DNA of 64,000 nt from CAZYHS01 sp964647545. Lineage in GTDB: Bacteria; UBA10199; GCA-002796325; 1-14-0-20-49-13. Every line of letters begins with the position of its first letter. The stretch's first letter is position 1. A program made the position numbers and the translations under genes. The stretch spans positions 1-64,000 of the forward strand of contig CAZYHS010000001.1 in NCBI GenBank assembly GCA_964647545.1. The letters are read 5' to 3'. The notes under the pieces were generated by a model. It did no database searches. It saw nothing but the letters and a program-made list of their open reading frames with translations, and was not told the origin of the DNA. Below, one piece after another: positions 53,091 to 61,194 of the stretch.

Positions 53091-54552
53091 ATTTGAGCTT
53101 CCACTCTGTCGTGCCGTCGGGTTTGTCGCGAAGTTCAACGCCCATGTCGATGAGGGCCTTTTTGGCGGCGTCGGCTTTGGCAAAGTCGCGCGCTTTGCGG
53201 GCTGTGGCGCGTTCTGCAATCAGTGCTTCAACTTTTGAGGCGTCGACGCCTTTCGATGAACTGGCGATTTTTTGGCGTTCGGCCATGTAAACTGCCGGCT
53301 CAAGTCCGAACATGCCGAACATTTTGAAGAGCGTCGAACGCAAGTTGTCCCACCTGATCTTTATGTTGTTGGCTGCTTCTTTCGGCAGGCCTGCGTCGAG
53401 GGATTTGTTGGTTTCGCGGACGATTTCGAAAATTACGCCGTACGCGCCGGCTGTGTTGAAGTCGTCGTCCATGAAGGCTTCGATGCGTGTGACCGCTGTA
53501 TCGATCGCTTGGAGAAGTTCTGTGTGCGGGAGGCCTTTCGGTCGCGTTGCTCCCTCAGGGTGACAGCAAGACTCAAGTCTTGCTGCCATTTCGTAGAACC
53601 TGTCAACGGCGGCTTCACATTCGCCGAGCGTTTGCGGTGTGTAGTCAAGCTGCGATCGATAGTGGCTCGATAAAAAGAAGTGGCGGATCGCCTCGGGATG
53701 ATGACGTTCGAGTTCCTGCGTCACCGATAAAAAGTTGCCGAGACTCTTGCTCATTTTTTGCGAGTCGATATTTAAAAATCCGTTGTGGATCCAGTAATTC
53801 GCAAAGCAGCAGCCGTGAGCCCCTTCCGATTGCGCGATCTCGTTTTCGTGGTGCGGGAAAATCAAATCGTATCCGCCGCCGTGAATGTCGAAAGTGTTGC
53901 CCAGATATTTTGCGCTCATTGCCGAACATTCGATGTGCCAGCCGGGGCGGCCTTCGCCCCACGGTGACGGCCATTTTGGTTCGTTCGGTTTGCTGGCTTT
54001 CCAGAGAGCAAAGTCGAGCGGGTCGCGTTTTTCCTCGTCGACGTTGACTCTCGCGCCGCTTTCGAGATCTTCGATGTTTTTGCCCGATAATTTTCCGTAG
54101 CACGGAAATTTTCTGACGGAAAAATAGACGCCGCTTGAAGTCTGGTAGGCGAGTCCCTTGTCGAAGAGTTCTTTAATTGTGCCGATCATTTCTTTAATGT
54201 GATCGGTAGCTCTGGGTTCGATGTCGGGGTGTAAATTTCCAAGGCGGGTCATGTTGTCGGCATATTCTTTGATGTAAAATTCGGCGAGCTCTTTCCAGTC
54301 GCGACCCTCTTTGTTAGCGCGGTTGATGATCTTGTCGTCGATGTCGGTGTAGTTGCGCACGAAGGTGACTTTGTAGCCTTTGTAGCGGAAGTAGCGGACG
54401 ATCATGTCAAACGCCATTGCGCCGCGAGCGTGGCCCATGTGGCAAGAGTCGTAGGCGGTGATGCCGCACGAATAGATGCCGACGCTGTTTTCTTTTATCG
54501 GGGCAAAATCCTGCTTTGATTTTGTGAGGGTGTTATAGATGCGAATTGTCAT
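53089..54552 (-). CDS. cysS: Cysteinyl-tRNA synthetase with a repeat-derived insertion
   Basis: 487 residues, class I. HIGH motif as HMGH in YSCGITAYDSCHMGHAR, KMSKS in DSQKMSKSLGN, zinc ligands in the first motif Cys, GWHIECSAM and HHENE. I chose ATG 54552 (MTIRIYNTLT) rather than a TTG at 54579. Residues about 323-341 (SCCHPEGATRPKG) are an insertion between the catalytic and helical domains, encoded by a palindromic repeat; the frame is kept. A perfect 8-bp hairpin lies 4 bases before the ATG. The CP and stem-contact domains look complete. Confidence 0.95.
   Translation of the reverse strand: MTIRIYNTLTKSKQDFAPIKENSVGIYSCGITAYDSCHMGHARGAMAFDMIVRYFRYKGYKVTFVRNYTDIDDKIINRANKEGRDWKELAEFYIKEYADNMTRLGNLHPDIEPRATDHIKEMIGTIKELFDKGLAYQTSSGVYFSVRKFPCYGKLSGKNIEDLESGARVNVDEEKRDPLDFALWKASKPNEPKWPSPWGEGRPGWHIECSAMSAKYLGNTFDIHGGGYDLIFPHHENEIAQSEGAHGCCFANYWIHNGFLNIDSQKMSKSLGNFLSVTQELERHHPEAIRHFFLSSHYRSQLDYTPQTLGECEAAVDRFYEMAARLESCCHPEGATRPKGLPHTELLQAIDTAVTRIEAFMDDDFNTAGAYGVIFEIVRETNKSLDAGLPKEAANNIKIRWDNLRSTLFKMFGMFGLEPAVYMAERQKIASSSKGVDASKVEALIAERATARKARDFAKADAAKKALIDMGVELRDKPDGTTEWKLK
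53530..53585. repeat. In-frame palindromic repeat inside cysS
   Basis: On the minus strand AGCAAGACTTGAGTCTTGCT (a perfect 8-bp hairpin) is followed by GTCACCCTGAGGGAGCAACG, the form of a common dispersed repeat. It encodes SCCHPEGATRPKG and neighbours. Confidence 0.75.
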
Positions 54553-54555
54553 ATG

Positions 54556-54578
54556 TGGCGCACTTGTAAGGTGCGCCA
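54556..54578 (-). promoter_or_regulatory. Perfect hairpin directly before cysS
   Basis: TGGCGCAC, 7-base loop, GTGCGCCA, ending 4 bases before the cysS ATG. It would cover any ribosome site; none is otherwise visible. Confidence 0.55.
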
Positions 54579-54601
54579 ATTGCGGGTGTCAAGGGATTAA
54601 T

Positions 54602-54646
54602 CAGTCTACTGAGTTTAGTGAGTCTACTAAGTTTACTAAGTTGAGG
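54602..54646. repeat. 9-bp periodic AGTYTANTN repeat
   Basis: AGTCTACTG, AGTTTAGTG, AGTCTACTA, AGTTTACTA, AGTTGAGG in succession. The same family occurs beside the assembly gap (52838-52873, 52993-53035). Confidence 0.75.
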
Positions 54647-54654
54647 TTGGCGGA

Positions 54655-54683
54655 TTGACATAGTCGGGTTTTATTTGTTAGCT
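54655..54683 (+). promoter_or_regulatory. Possible sigma-70 promoter of the PPC-domain gene
   Basis: -35 TTGACA (54655-54660), 17-bp spacer, weak -10 TTAGCT (54678-54683), then GGAGAG and the ATG at 54710. Confidence 0.4.
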
Positions 54684-54709
54684 GAGAAGGTATAAAAAAC
54701 GGAGAGAAC

Positions 54710-55141
54710 ATGCAAAGCAAGGAATGTAGAACAGGAAAGACGATATTTGCCAGACTTGATGCGGGTGACGATTTGATATTGGCGCTGAAAGAAATTGCCG
54801 CAAAGCACGGGATAAAAAGCGCTTTTTTTACGCTTATCGGCGGGTTGAAAAAGATTTCCTACGGGCTTTACGAAGATAAGGCTTACCGGCACATTGTCGT
54901 CGAAGCTACGCATTGTTTCGAGCTGCTTGCGACGGCTGGAAATGTCACTCTCAAAGATGGCGAACTTTTGGTGCATTCGCATGTCAATGCGGCCGACGAA
55001 AAGAACGGTTCGTCGTTCGGCGGACACTTAATGGAAGGTTCGATAGTCTATCCATTTGCCGAAGTTTTTATGCAGGAGATTGATGCCGAACTTGTGCGTG
55101 AGCACGATGCGAAGACGAACTTATTTCCGGTTAAAATCTAG
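54710..55141 (+). CDS. PPC/DUF296-domain protein
   Basis: 143 residues forming one PPC (plant and prokaryote conserved) domain: FARLDAGDDLILALKEIAAKHGIKSAFFTLIGGLKK, VEATHCFELLATAGNVTL, then HSHVN and GGHLMEG with probable zinc-binding histidines. Plant relatives bear an AT-hook and bind DNA; bacterial ones usually stand alone, as here, and have no known job. GGAGAG precedes the ATG. Single gene, convergent with ispF. Confidence 0.9.
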   Translation: MQSKECRTGKTIFARLDAGDDLILALKEIAAKHGIKSAFFTLIGGLKKISYGLYEDKAYRHIVVEATHCFELLATAGNVTLKDGELLVHSHVNAADEKNGSSFGGHLMEGSIVYPFAEVFMQEIDAELVREHDAKTNLFPVKI

Positions 55142-55143
55142 TT

Positions 55144-55195
55144 TAAAAAATAGTTTAAGGTTGTTTAAGATAGTTTAAAATTGTTTAAGAAAAAA
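55144..55195. repeat. 10-bp periodic GTTTAA repeat
   Basis: Five GTTTAAnnnn units (first spaced 12, then 10 bp). Same family as 34441-34470. It lies between convergent stops and has no clear hairpin. Confidence 0.7.
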
Positions 55196-55663
55196 TCAGG
55201 CGAGTAGGGCGACTGCTTGCGCCGCCATTGCTTCTCCGCGGCCGATAAATCCGACACCTTCGTTTGTCGTGGCTTTCACGCTGATTTTTGACACTTCAAT
55301 CTCAAGCGCCTCGGCAATGTTTTTGCGCATTTTTTCGGCGTGCGGCATAATTTTAGGGGCCTCTGCAATCAGCATTGAGTCGATGTTTCCGATCGTGAAT
55401 TTCTTTTCGCGCAACAATTCCCCGACATGTTTCAACAGTTCAATGCTCGAAATTCCTTTGTAACGCGCGTCTGTGTTTGGAAAATGCTGTCCGATGTCGC
55501 CAAGCGCCGCCGCGCCAAGAAGCGCGTCCATGACGGCGTGAATTAAAACATCTGCGTCCGAATGCCCGTCGAGCCCGTGAGTGTGAGAGATTTCGACTCC
55601 GCCTAGTATCAATTTGCGGCCGGTCACCAGACGATGAATGTCGTATCCGATTCCAATTCTCAT
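55196..55663 (-). CDS. ispF: 2-C-methyl-D-erythritol 2,4-cyclodiphosphate synthase
   Basis: A step of the MEP isoprenoid pathway. 155 residues. Zinc ligands in GYDIHRL and HSDADVLIHAVMDALLGA; DIGQHFPNTD and ATTNEGVGFIGRGE complete the active site. Its ATG overlaps the ispD stop (ATGA), so ispD-ispF are translated together. Confidence 0.97.
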   Translation of the reverse strand: MRIGIGYDIHRLVTGRKLILGGVEISHTHGLDGHSDADVLIHAVMDALLGAAALGDIGQHFPNTDARYKGISSIELLKHVGELLREKKFTIGNIDSMLIAEAPKIMPHAEKMRKNIAEALEIEVSKISVKATTNEGVGFIGRGEAMAAQAVALLA

Positions 55664-56352
55664 ATTGCTCCATTCTGCAAAATCGCCTCTGCGATGATCA
55701 AATCTTCGGGTGTTGTGATCTTTATGTTTCGCTCGTCACCAGAGATCAACTCGACGCGATGGCCGATACGTTCGATGAGCATCGCCTCATCTGTGCCGTA
55801 AAAACCTTCTGCTAGCGCCTGACTCATTGCCGACTCAAGCAGCTCAAATTTAAATGTTTGCGGCGTTTGCGCCCGCCACAGGTGGGTTCTATCGAGCGTC
55901 TCTGCGATTTCGCCGTGATTTCCGGCGCGTTTGATCGTGTCTTTCACGGGAATTGCCACGATGCATGCGCCGGTCTCTTTTGCGCGTCGTACGCTTTCGT
56001 CTATAAGATTGGCGCTGACAAACGGTCTTACGCCGTCGTGGACCGCCACAACTTCGGTGCCGGCCGGAAGGGCGCGAATGCCCGCTGCGACCGAGTCCTG
56101 CCGTTTTTCGCCGCCGGTCACCACACAAAAAACCTTGGGGCAGGGGAAGCGTTTCAAAATATCATTTTTCACCAGATCGATCGAGGCTCTGTCGGTCACA
56201 AGAACGATCGCATCGACAAGAGCTGCCTTTTGAAATTGTTCCAGCGTGTGAGAAAGTATGGGCTTGCCGCGAAGCTCCAGATATTGTTTCGGACATGTGC
56301 TCCCCATTCTACTTCCAAGTCCTGCGGCCGTGATGATAGCGAGATTTTTCAT
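55660..56352 (-). CDS. ispD: 2-C-methyl-D-erythritol 4-phosphate cytidylyltransferase
   Basis: 230 residues. CTP-binding loop AAGLGSRMGSTCPKQYLELRGKPIL at the N-terminus, VAVHDGVRPFVS and AIPVKDTIK in the middle, and LWRAQTPQTFKFELL. It starts 8 bp after the hairpin of a strong terminator that ends carD, with no Shine-Dalgarno, so either a promoter inside the terminator region is used or some read-through is needed. Confidence 0.96.
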   Translation of the reverse strand: MKNLAIITAAGLGSRMGSTCPKQYLELRGKPILSHTLEQFQKAALVDAIVLVTDRASIDLVKNDILKRFPCPKVFCVVTGGEKRQDSVAAGIRALPAGTEVVAVHDGVRPFVSANLIDESVRRAKETGACIVAIPVKDTIKRAGNHGEIAETLDRTHLWRAQTPQTFKFELLESAMSQALAEGFYGTDEAMLIERIGHRVELISGDERNIKITTPEDLIIAEAILQNGAI

Positions 56353-56355
56353 AGT

Positions 56356-56390
56356 AAAAACCCCGATGGCGTTTATTCCATCGGGGCTTA
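56356..56390 (-). terminator. Terminator between carD and ispD
   Basis: CCCCGATGG (56361-56369) and CCATCGGGG (56378-56386) form a 9-bp perfect stem; on the minus strand it is followed by five T. Confidence 0.88.
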
Positions 56391-56411
56391 TTTTAGCCGG
56401 TCTCTACTGAG

Positions 56412-56915
56412 TTATTCTTCGAAGAGTTCGTCGATTTTCACCGCGATATCTGCTTCGGTGGCCTCTTCGGCTATCGCCAGTTCTTTGACGATAAGCGTGC
56501 GGGCCGTGTCGAGCATTTTTCTTTCGCCGAACGACAGTTCCTTTTGATAGCGCAGGAGCATCAGATCGCGCAGAACTTCGGAAATTTCGTAAATCGAGCC
56601 TGTGCGAATCTTGTCCATGTATTCGCGATAGCGTCTGTTCCATGTCTGGTTATCGATGGAAATATCGCGTTCCTTCAAAATGTCGTAAACGATGTCAACT
56701 TGATCTGGATCGATCACTTCGCGCAGACCGACGTTTTTCACGTTGGTTGTCGGGACCATGATGGTCATGCCGTTATCGAGAATCTTCATGATATAAAACT
56801 GCTGCTTATTGCCGCTGATTTCACGGTTTTCGATGGAGTGGATTTTGCCCACGCCATGGGCCGGATAAACTGCTATGTCACCTACTTTAAAATCCCCCGA
56901 AGCCTGTCTCTTCAT
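56412..56915 (-). CDS. carD: CarD-family transcriptional regulator
   Basis: 167 residues. The N-terminal RNA-polymerase-interacting domain (FKVGDIAVYPAHGVGKIHSIENREISG) resembles that of Mfd. The C-terminal helical DNA-binding domain includes WNRRYREYMDKIRTGSIYEISEVLRDL. CarD stabilises open promoter complexes, often at rRNA promoters. It has an AGGAG ribosome site. It occurs in deltaproteobacteria, actinobacteria and others. Confidence 0.95.
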   Translation of the reverse strand: MKRQASGDFKVGDIAVYPAHGVGKIHSIENREISGNKQQFYIMKILDNGMTIMVPTTNVKNVGLREVIDPDQVDIVYDILKERDISIDNQTWNRRYREYMDKIRTGSIYEISEVLRDLMLLRYQKELSFGERKMLDTARTLIVKELAIAEEATEADIAVKIDELFEE

Positions 56916-57241
56916 CCCTAACGCTCCTTTCTTTAACCCTTGAGAATTCCCTTGTTTATTAAATAGTTATACTGCTTTACTGCTCAAAGGCGAATTGCCT
57001 TTTAACACAAAATTGCTATACCGTCAACGAACCGGTCTTTTTTATTTTTAAAATACTAATTCTCTTACTTTCTAGGTAGTTACATTATGAACTTTGAGTA
57101 ACCACCATCTTTGTGCCAACTCAATTGCTTGATTTATAATGTTTTTTTAATCCTTTCTTGACAACTTATCGTTCCTATACTACCAAGCGGCCTCGTTTTG
57201 CGGCAGGAAATAAAAGTAAAAATTGCTGTCGCAAATTTTTC
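56916..57241. other. Intergenic region between carD and tRNA-Phe
   Basis: It holds the carD leader (AAGGAG) and AT-rich stretches. TTGACA at 57158-57163 may be the -35 of the tRNA gene, with no good -10 at 17 bp. I see no gene. Confidence 0.5.
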
Positions 57242-57314
<73 letters not shown>

Positions 57315-57319
57315 CACTT

Positions 57320-57350
57320 AAATCCGGAGCCAAAAGGCTTCGGATTTTTT
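57320..57350 (+). terminator. Terminator of tRNA-Phe
   Basis: AATCCGGAGCC pairs with GGCTTCGGATT around AAAA, then six T. Confidence 0.85.
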
Positions 57351-57429
57351 GTTTTCAAAGAGCGCGGATTTCATGTCCGATGCTCTAGGGGGGTAATAGG
57401 GGGGGCTTGTTTCCCCTATTTTAGACGCT

Positions 57430-57524
57430 CAACGGACTGAAAATCCGTGTGTCGACGGTTCGATTTTTGCCCCGTGCCCACACTTAAATCCGGAGCCAAA
57501 AGGCTTCGGATTTTTTGTTTTCAA
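57430..57524 (+). pseudogene. Duplicated 3' half of tRNA-Phe with its terminator
   Basis: The 93 bases 57266-57358 recur at 57430-57524 with two extra bases and a few changes in the T-arm (GATTTTTGCCCCG in place of GATTCCGCCCC). It begins at the anticodon stem and lacks the acceptor 5' strand and D-arm, so it cannot form a tRNA. The terminator copy is intact. Confidence 0.85.
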
Positions 57525-57532
57525 TGATCGGG

Positions 57533-57582
57533 TAAAAAAAATGGGGGAGTGAGGCCGCGTATTCGGCGGTGTCACTCCCCCA
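57533..57582 (-). terminator. Terminator of recA
   Basis: TGGGGGAGTGA and TCACTCCCCCA (11-bp perfect stem) with further pairing inside, followed on the minus strand by eight or nine T. It ends the recA transcript 100 bp after the stop; the 98 bp between the hairpin and recA hold nothing I recognise. Confidence 0.85.
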
Positions 57583-57680
57583 AGTGTCCTTCCACTTAGG
57601 TTATCGTCAAAAAAATGCTTTTGTTGCGGGATTTTTTTCATGGCCCCCGCAAAGGCCCGCCAGATAAGGCTTTTAAGAAG

Positions 57681-58766
57681 CTATTTTTTTCTGGTCTCTT
57701 TGTTTTCCTTGCGTTCCGGCGTTGTTTCGGCCGCTTTCGGTGCGTCAGACGGGGTTATAATCCCGCTCTTTGTCTTAATAGCCGTCTCCAGCTGGCTGCC
57801 TAGCTTAAGGTTGGCTTTAAGCGTTTCAATGGCCGCCTCGCGTCCTTGGCCGATCTTCTCGCCCTTATAAGCGTACCATGCGCCGCTCTTTTCGATAATT
57901 CCTGCTTCTGCGGCGATGTCGAGAATGTCGCCAGTGCGGTCGATTCCCTTTCCGTAGATCAGGTCAAATTCGGCCTGTCTAAACGGAGGGGCGACCTTGT
58001 TTTTAACGATCTTCACACGGGTGCGGCTGCCGATTACCTCTTCGCCGCGTTTGATGGCGTTCACGCGTCTTATGTCGAGGCGGACGCTTGAATAGAACTT
58101 AAGTGCGTTGCCGCCGGTCGTGGTTTCGGGGTTGCCGAAGAATACGCCGATCTTCATGCGGATTTGGTTGATGAAAATGAGGAGCGTTTTCGATTTTGAG
58201 ACCGCCGCTGTCAATTTACGAAGCGCCTGACTCATGAGGCGGGCCTGCGCGCCCATTTGCGCGTCGCCCATTTCGCCTTCGAGTTCCGATTTAGGAACGA
58301 GGGCGGCGACCGAATCGACGACTATGATGTCCATTGCGCCGCTTCTAACGAGCGTTTCGGCTATTTCAAGCGCCTGTTCGCCTGTGTCGGGCTGGCTGAT
58401 GAGCAGATCTTCGATCTTTACGCCCAGTTTTTTGGCGTATTCGACGTCGAGCGCGTGTTCGGCGTCAATGAAGGCCGCGATTCCTCCCATGCGCTGCGCT
58501 TCTGCAACTGCCTGCAACGAAAGGGTTGTCTTTCCGCCGGATTCCGGACCGTAAATTTCAACGATGCGGCCGCGCGGAAGTCCGCCCACTCCAAGCGCCA
58601 TGTCGAGCGAAAATGAGCCGGTGGGAATCGCCTGAATGTCGCGCACGCGCTCGTCTTTTCCGAGACGCATGATGGAGCCTTTGCCGAACTGCTTTTCAAT
58701 TGCCGATATTGCCACGCCGATTGTTTTCTCGCGATTGGCCGAGTTTTGGGTTGCTTCGTGTTCCAT
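57681..58766 (-). CDS. recA: Recombinase RecA
   Basis: 361 residues. Walker A is GPESGGKTTL (Gly where Ser is usual), Walker B VDSVAALVPKSELEGEMGD, L1 DAQMGAQARLMSQALRKLT, and INQIRMKIGVFFGNPETTTGG the L2 zone. The C-terminal tail ends with basic residues (RKENKETRKK), unlike the acidic E. coli tail. It has an AAGGAG ribosome site. It follows thpR and cinA, the usual cinA-recA neighbourhood. A perfect palindrome sits 28-49 bp upstream of the ATG. Confidence 0.97.
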   Translation of the reverse strand: MEHEATQNSANREKTIGVAISAIEKQFGKGSIMRLGKDERVRDIQAIPTGSFSLDMALGVGGLPRGRIVEIYGPESGGKTTLSLQAVAEAQRMGGIAAFIDAEHALDVEYAKKLGVKIEDLLISQPDTGEQALEIAETLVRSGAMDIIVVDSVAALVPKSELEGEMGDAQMGAQARLMSQALRKLTAAVSKSKTLLIFINQIRMKIGVFFGNPETTTGGNALKFYSSVRLDIRRVNAIKRGEEVIGSRTRVKIVKNKVAPPFRQAEFDLIYGKGIDRTGDILDIAAEAGIIEKSGAWYAYKGEKIGQGREAAIETLKANLKLGSQLETAIKTKSGIITPSDAPKAAETTPERKENKETRKK

Positions 58767-58793
58767 GAGATTCTCCTTGGGGGTTAATGGTTT

Positions 58794-58815
58794 CCGGTGA
58801 GAATTGCCTCACCGG
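58794..58815. promoter_or_regulatory. Palindrome upstream of recA, candidate SOS operator or attenuator
   Basis: CCGGTGAG, AATTGC, CTCACCGG: a perfect 8-bp inverted repeat in the 63 bp between thpR and recA. It is not a known LexA box of other bacteria that I can match, and it has no T-run on either side. Confidence 0.45.
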
Positions 58816-58829
58816 CTCTAAAGTAGTTG

Positions 58830-59405
58830 CTATTTATTTTCTGTGAACTTGAATTCTTTGAGAGGAGTATAAATCGAGCCCGTTTTTGTCAACACACTTT
58901 TATAGAGCGTGAGACCCTTGACAGACACGCGTCCGAAGCCGATCGGGCCTAGGCCGCTTATGAGCGTCGTGAGTTTGCCGCTTCCTTTAATTTCTTTGGC
59001 ACGGCCGATGGTCAGATGAAGCCTGAAAGCGCGTGCGTCTTTTTTTAAAGAGTACTTCGCAAGTGACGAGTCGAGCGCGTCCTTTAAATTTAGCACCGGC
59101 TCCGAATCGCCCAAAAAACCGGCCCAGATGATCTGCGGATATTTCCAGTTGGGAAAGACGCCAAGCCCCGTGCAGTCGAGGGAGAATGGGATCGTTTTGC
59201 TCGTGACCTCTTCGATATCGCGGCTGATGTCGCCAAGGAGAAGTTCTTCATCGACGTCGCCGAAGAACTTCATCGTGACGTGGAGTGTTTCGGGATCGAG
59301 CCAGCGCACACCGGTCTCTTTAGCGGCGAAATCATTGATGAGCTTTGCAAGTTTCTGCCGGACATCTTTCGGGATGTCGAACGCAAGAAATGATCTGATC
59401 TTCAT
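58830..59405 (-). CDS. thpR: RNA 2',3'-cyclic phosphodiesterase ThpR
   Basis: A 191-residue 2H phosphoesterase (LigT family). The two catalytic HxT motifs are LHVTMKF (about 42-48) and LHLTIGR (about 137-143). FLAFDIPKDVR is the N-terminus. The ATG at 59405 overlaps the cinA stop (ATGA). Members ligate or open 2',3'-cyclic ends in vitro; their role in the cell is unclear. It lies between cinA and recA, a common order. Confidence 0.93.
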   Translation of the reverse strand: MKIRSFLAFDIPKDVRQKLAKLINDFAAKETGVRWLDPETLHVTMKFFGDVDEELLLGDISRDIEEVTSKTIPFSLDCTGLGVFPNWKYPQIIWAGFLGDSEPVLNLKDALDSSLAKYSLKKDARAFRLHLTIGRAKEIKGSGKLTTLISGLGPIGFGRVSVKGLTLYKSVLTKTGSIYTPLKEFKFTENK

Positions 59406-60634
59406 AATTTGAGAAGCTCTCTCCTTAGCAGGTCGAGCACTTCGAACGCCACAAGAATCTTGAACGAGGCTCGGTCTCGCGGATGGCAGTAAACGGCGTG
59501 GGCCGTCCCGTTTTTTGTCGCGACCGCCATGTGGACGGTCCCGACCGGTTTTTCTTTTGTGCCGCCGGTCGGTCCGGCGATCCCTGTGACCGAAAGCGCT
59601 GCGTCGGCGCCACTTACTTTGCGCGCCCCCTCTGCCATTGCAACGGCGCATTCGCGACTGACGGCGCCGTGCTTTTTAATGACGGCTTCACTTACGCCAA
59701 GTTCGGCGATTTTCGATTCGTTGGAGTAGGTGACGAACCCGCGTTCGAAATAGCCCGACGCTCCGCTTACGTCGGTTAATTTACTTGCGATGAGCCCGCC
59801 GGTGCACGATTCGGCTGTGGCGAGTTTTAGTTTTTTCTTAGCCAGCAGTTTTCCTACGACCGATTCGATTGTCTCTTCGCCGCTGCCGAAGATAAACTCG
59901 TCAACTCGCGTTCTGATGTTTTTCTCGGCCTTTAAAATTGCAGCGTCGGCTTTTGCCTTTGACGCGGCGCGGACGACGAGCTTTAGTTTGATCTCGGGAA
60001 AGGTGACGCGAAACGAAAGCCGGCAGCCAGCGAGATCGACCCCTTTTAAACGTTCGTCGAGGCTCGCTTCCGGAATGCCGAAGCATTTTAAAAAACGCTC
60101 GCGGTAAATTCCCTTGGTCGAATTTTTTTCGAGCCAGACATCGATTGAGTCGCCGTAAATCTGGTAGAGCTCTTTTGGCACGCCGGGGAGAAAGAAAAAG
60201 ATCGCACCGCCGAGCTTAACCTGCACGCCGGGAGCCGTGCCGACCGTGTTTTTAAGGGCTTTGCCCCCTTCGGGGAGATAGGCCTGACGCTTGTTGTTTT
60301 GTGTGCATTCGCGATCGATCTTTTTAAAGAAGGCGCAAATTTCGCGCCAGATGTCGTCGTGGTAGACCATCTTTTTGTCGAAGGCCTGCGCCGCAGCCTC
60401 GAGCGTGATGTCGTCGGCTGTTGCGCCAAGTCCTCCTGTGACGAATACGACGTCGGCTTTGCCCGCGGCGAGTTTGCAGGCGTCTGCGATGTCTTCAAGC
60501 CTGTCGCAGACCGAAAAACGCCACACGACTTCGTGGCCTTTCATCCAGCATTTGTCGGAAAGATAGGCTGCGTCGGTGTCAACGACGTTGCCGCTCATGA
60601 CTTCGTCGCCGGTTGTGATGATCGCAATTTTCAT
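59402..60634 (-). CDS. cinA: CinA: competence/damage-inducible protein A, nicotinamide-nucleotide amidase
   Basis: 410 residues. The N-terminal MoCF/COG1058 domain (ITTGDEVMSGNVVDTDAAYLSDK; VFVTGGLGATADDITLEAAAQAF; FFLPGVPKE) and the C-terminal PncC domain (ATAESCTGGLIASKLTDVSGASGYFERGFVTYSNESK; SVTGIAGPTGGTKEKPVGTVH) that deamidates NMN. It heads the thpR-recA series. A repeat lies upstream, and no ribosome site is seen before ATG 60634. Confidence 0.95.
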   Translation of the reverse strand: MKIAIITTGDEVMSGNVVDTDAAYLSDKCWMKGHEVVWRFSVCDRLEDIADACKLAAGKADVVFVTGGLGATADDITLEAAAQAFDKKMVYHDDIWREICAFFKKIDRECTQNNKRQAYLPEGGKALKNTVGTAPGVQVKLGGAIFFFLPGVPKELYQIYGDSIDVWLEKNSTKGIYRERFLKCFGIPEASLDERLKGVDLAGCRLSFRVTFPEIKLKLVVRAASKAKADAAILKAEKNIRTRVDEFIFGSGEETIESVVGKLLAKKKLKLATAESCTGGLIASKLTDVSGASGYFERGFVTYSNESKIAELGVSEAVIKKHGAVSRECAVAMAEGARKVSGADAALSVTGIAGPTGGTKEKPVGTVHMAVATKNGTAHAVYCHPRDRASFKILVAFEVLDLLRRELLKL

Positions 60635-60660
60635 ATGTCAGTCCCAGTGTGCTGAGCTCT

Positions 60661-60733
60661 GTCATCCCAGCGGCTGTAAGCTGGGATCTCGATTGCTACC
60701 ACGAGTTCCCCGCTTACGACTGCGGGGATGACA
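60661..60733. repeat. Intergenic palindromic repeat GTCATCCC...GGGGATGAC
   Basis: The outer arms GTCATCCC and GGGGATGAC pair, with inner hairpins (CAGC/GCTG, GTAAGC region). It matches the rimO-embedded copy in order and spacing. Confidence 0.8.
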
Positions 60734-60744
60734 TAAAACGGTTG

Positions 60745-61194
60745 TTAAATAAATCTAAGGCCTATCCAAAGCACGACGTTCGCAAAGAGGCCGGCCAGCA
60801 CGTCGTCGAGCACGATTCCAAGTCCGCCGTGAACTTTTCGGTCGATCGCACGGATAGGAAAGGGCTTCCAGATATCGAACAGCCTAAACAGTACGAATGC
60901 TGCGATCGCAACTTTCCACGACCATGGATGAAACGCCGCCGCGACCAGCACTCCTACCACTTCGTCGATGACGACGCGCTGCGGGTCACTTTCGTTGAAA
61001 AATTTTGCGGTAATTCCCGATGTCCAGACCGCGAAGGCAATGAAGGCCGCGAGAAAAATCGCGTAGCTGACCGGCGGAAGTCCGGCCGTGAGAAAAAATA
61101 GCAGCACTCCGAGAAGTGAGCCAAACGTTCCGGGGGCCTTTGGAAGATAGCCAAGGCCTAAGCCTGTTGCGCAAAGCGTGATGAATTTTTGCAT
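60745..61194 (-). CDS. pgpA: Phosphatidylglycerophosphatase A
   Basis: 149 residues, with several membrane segments. GLGLGYLPKAPGTFGSLLG near the N-terminus, DPQRVVIDEVVG in the middle with the conserved acidic residues, and FRLFDIWKPFPIRAIDRKVHGGLGIVLDDVLAG are all family motifs. It makes phosphatidylglycerol for membranes. The 213 bp to the next gene contain no gene I can support. Confidence 0.95.
   Translation of the reverse strand: MQKFITLCATGLGLGYLPKAPGTFGSLLGVLLFFLTAGLPPVSYAIFLAAFIAFAVWTSGITAKFFNESDPQRVVIDEVVGVLVAAAFHPWSWKVAIAAFVLFRLFDIWKPFPIRAIDRKVHGGLGIVLDDVLAGLFANVVLWIGLRFI

Noticed and set aside
46598..54646. A CRISPR array
   Set aside because: The periodic tracts have 9- or 10-bp degenerate units and no spacers; there are no cas genes in the window.
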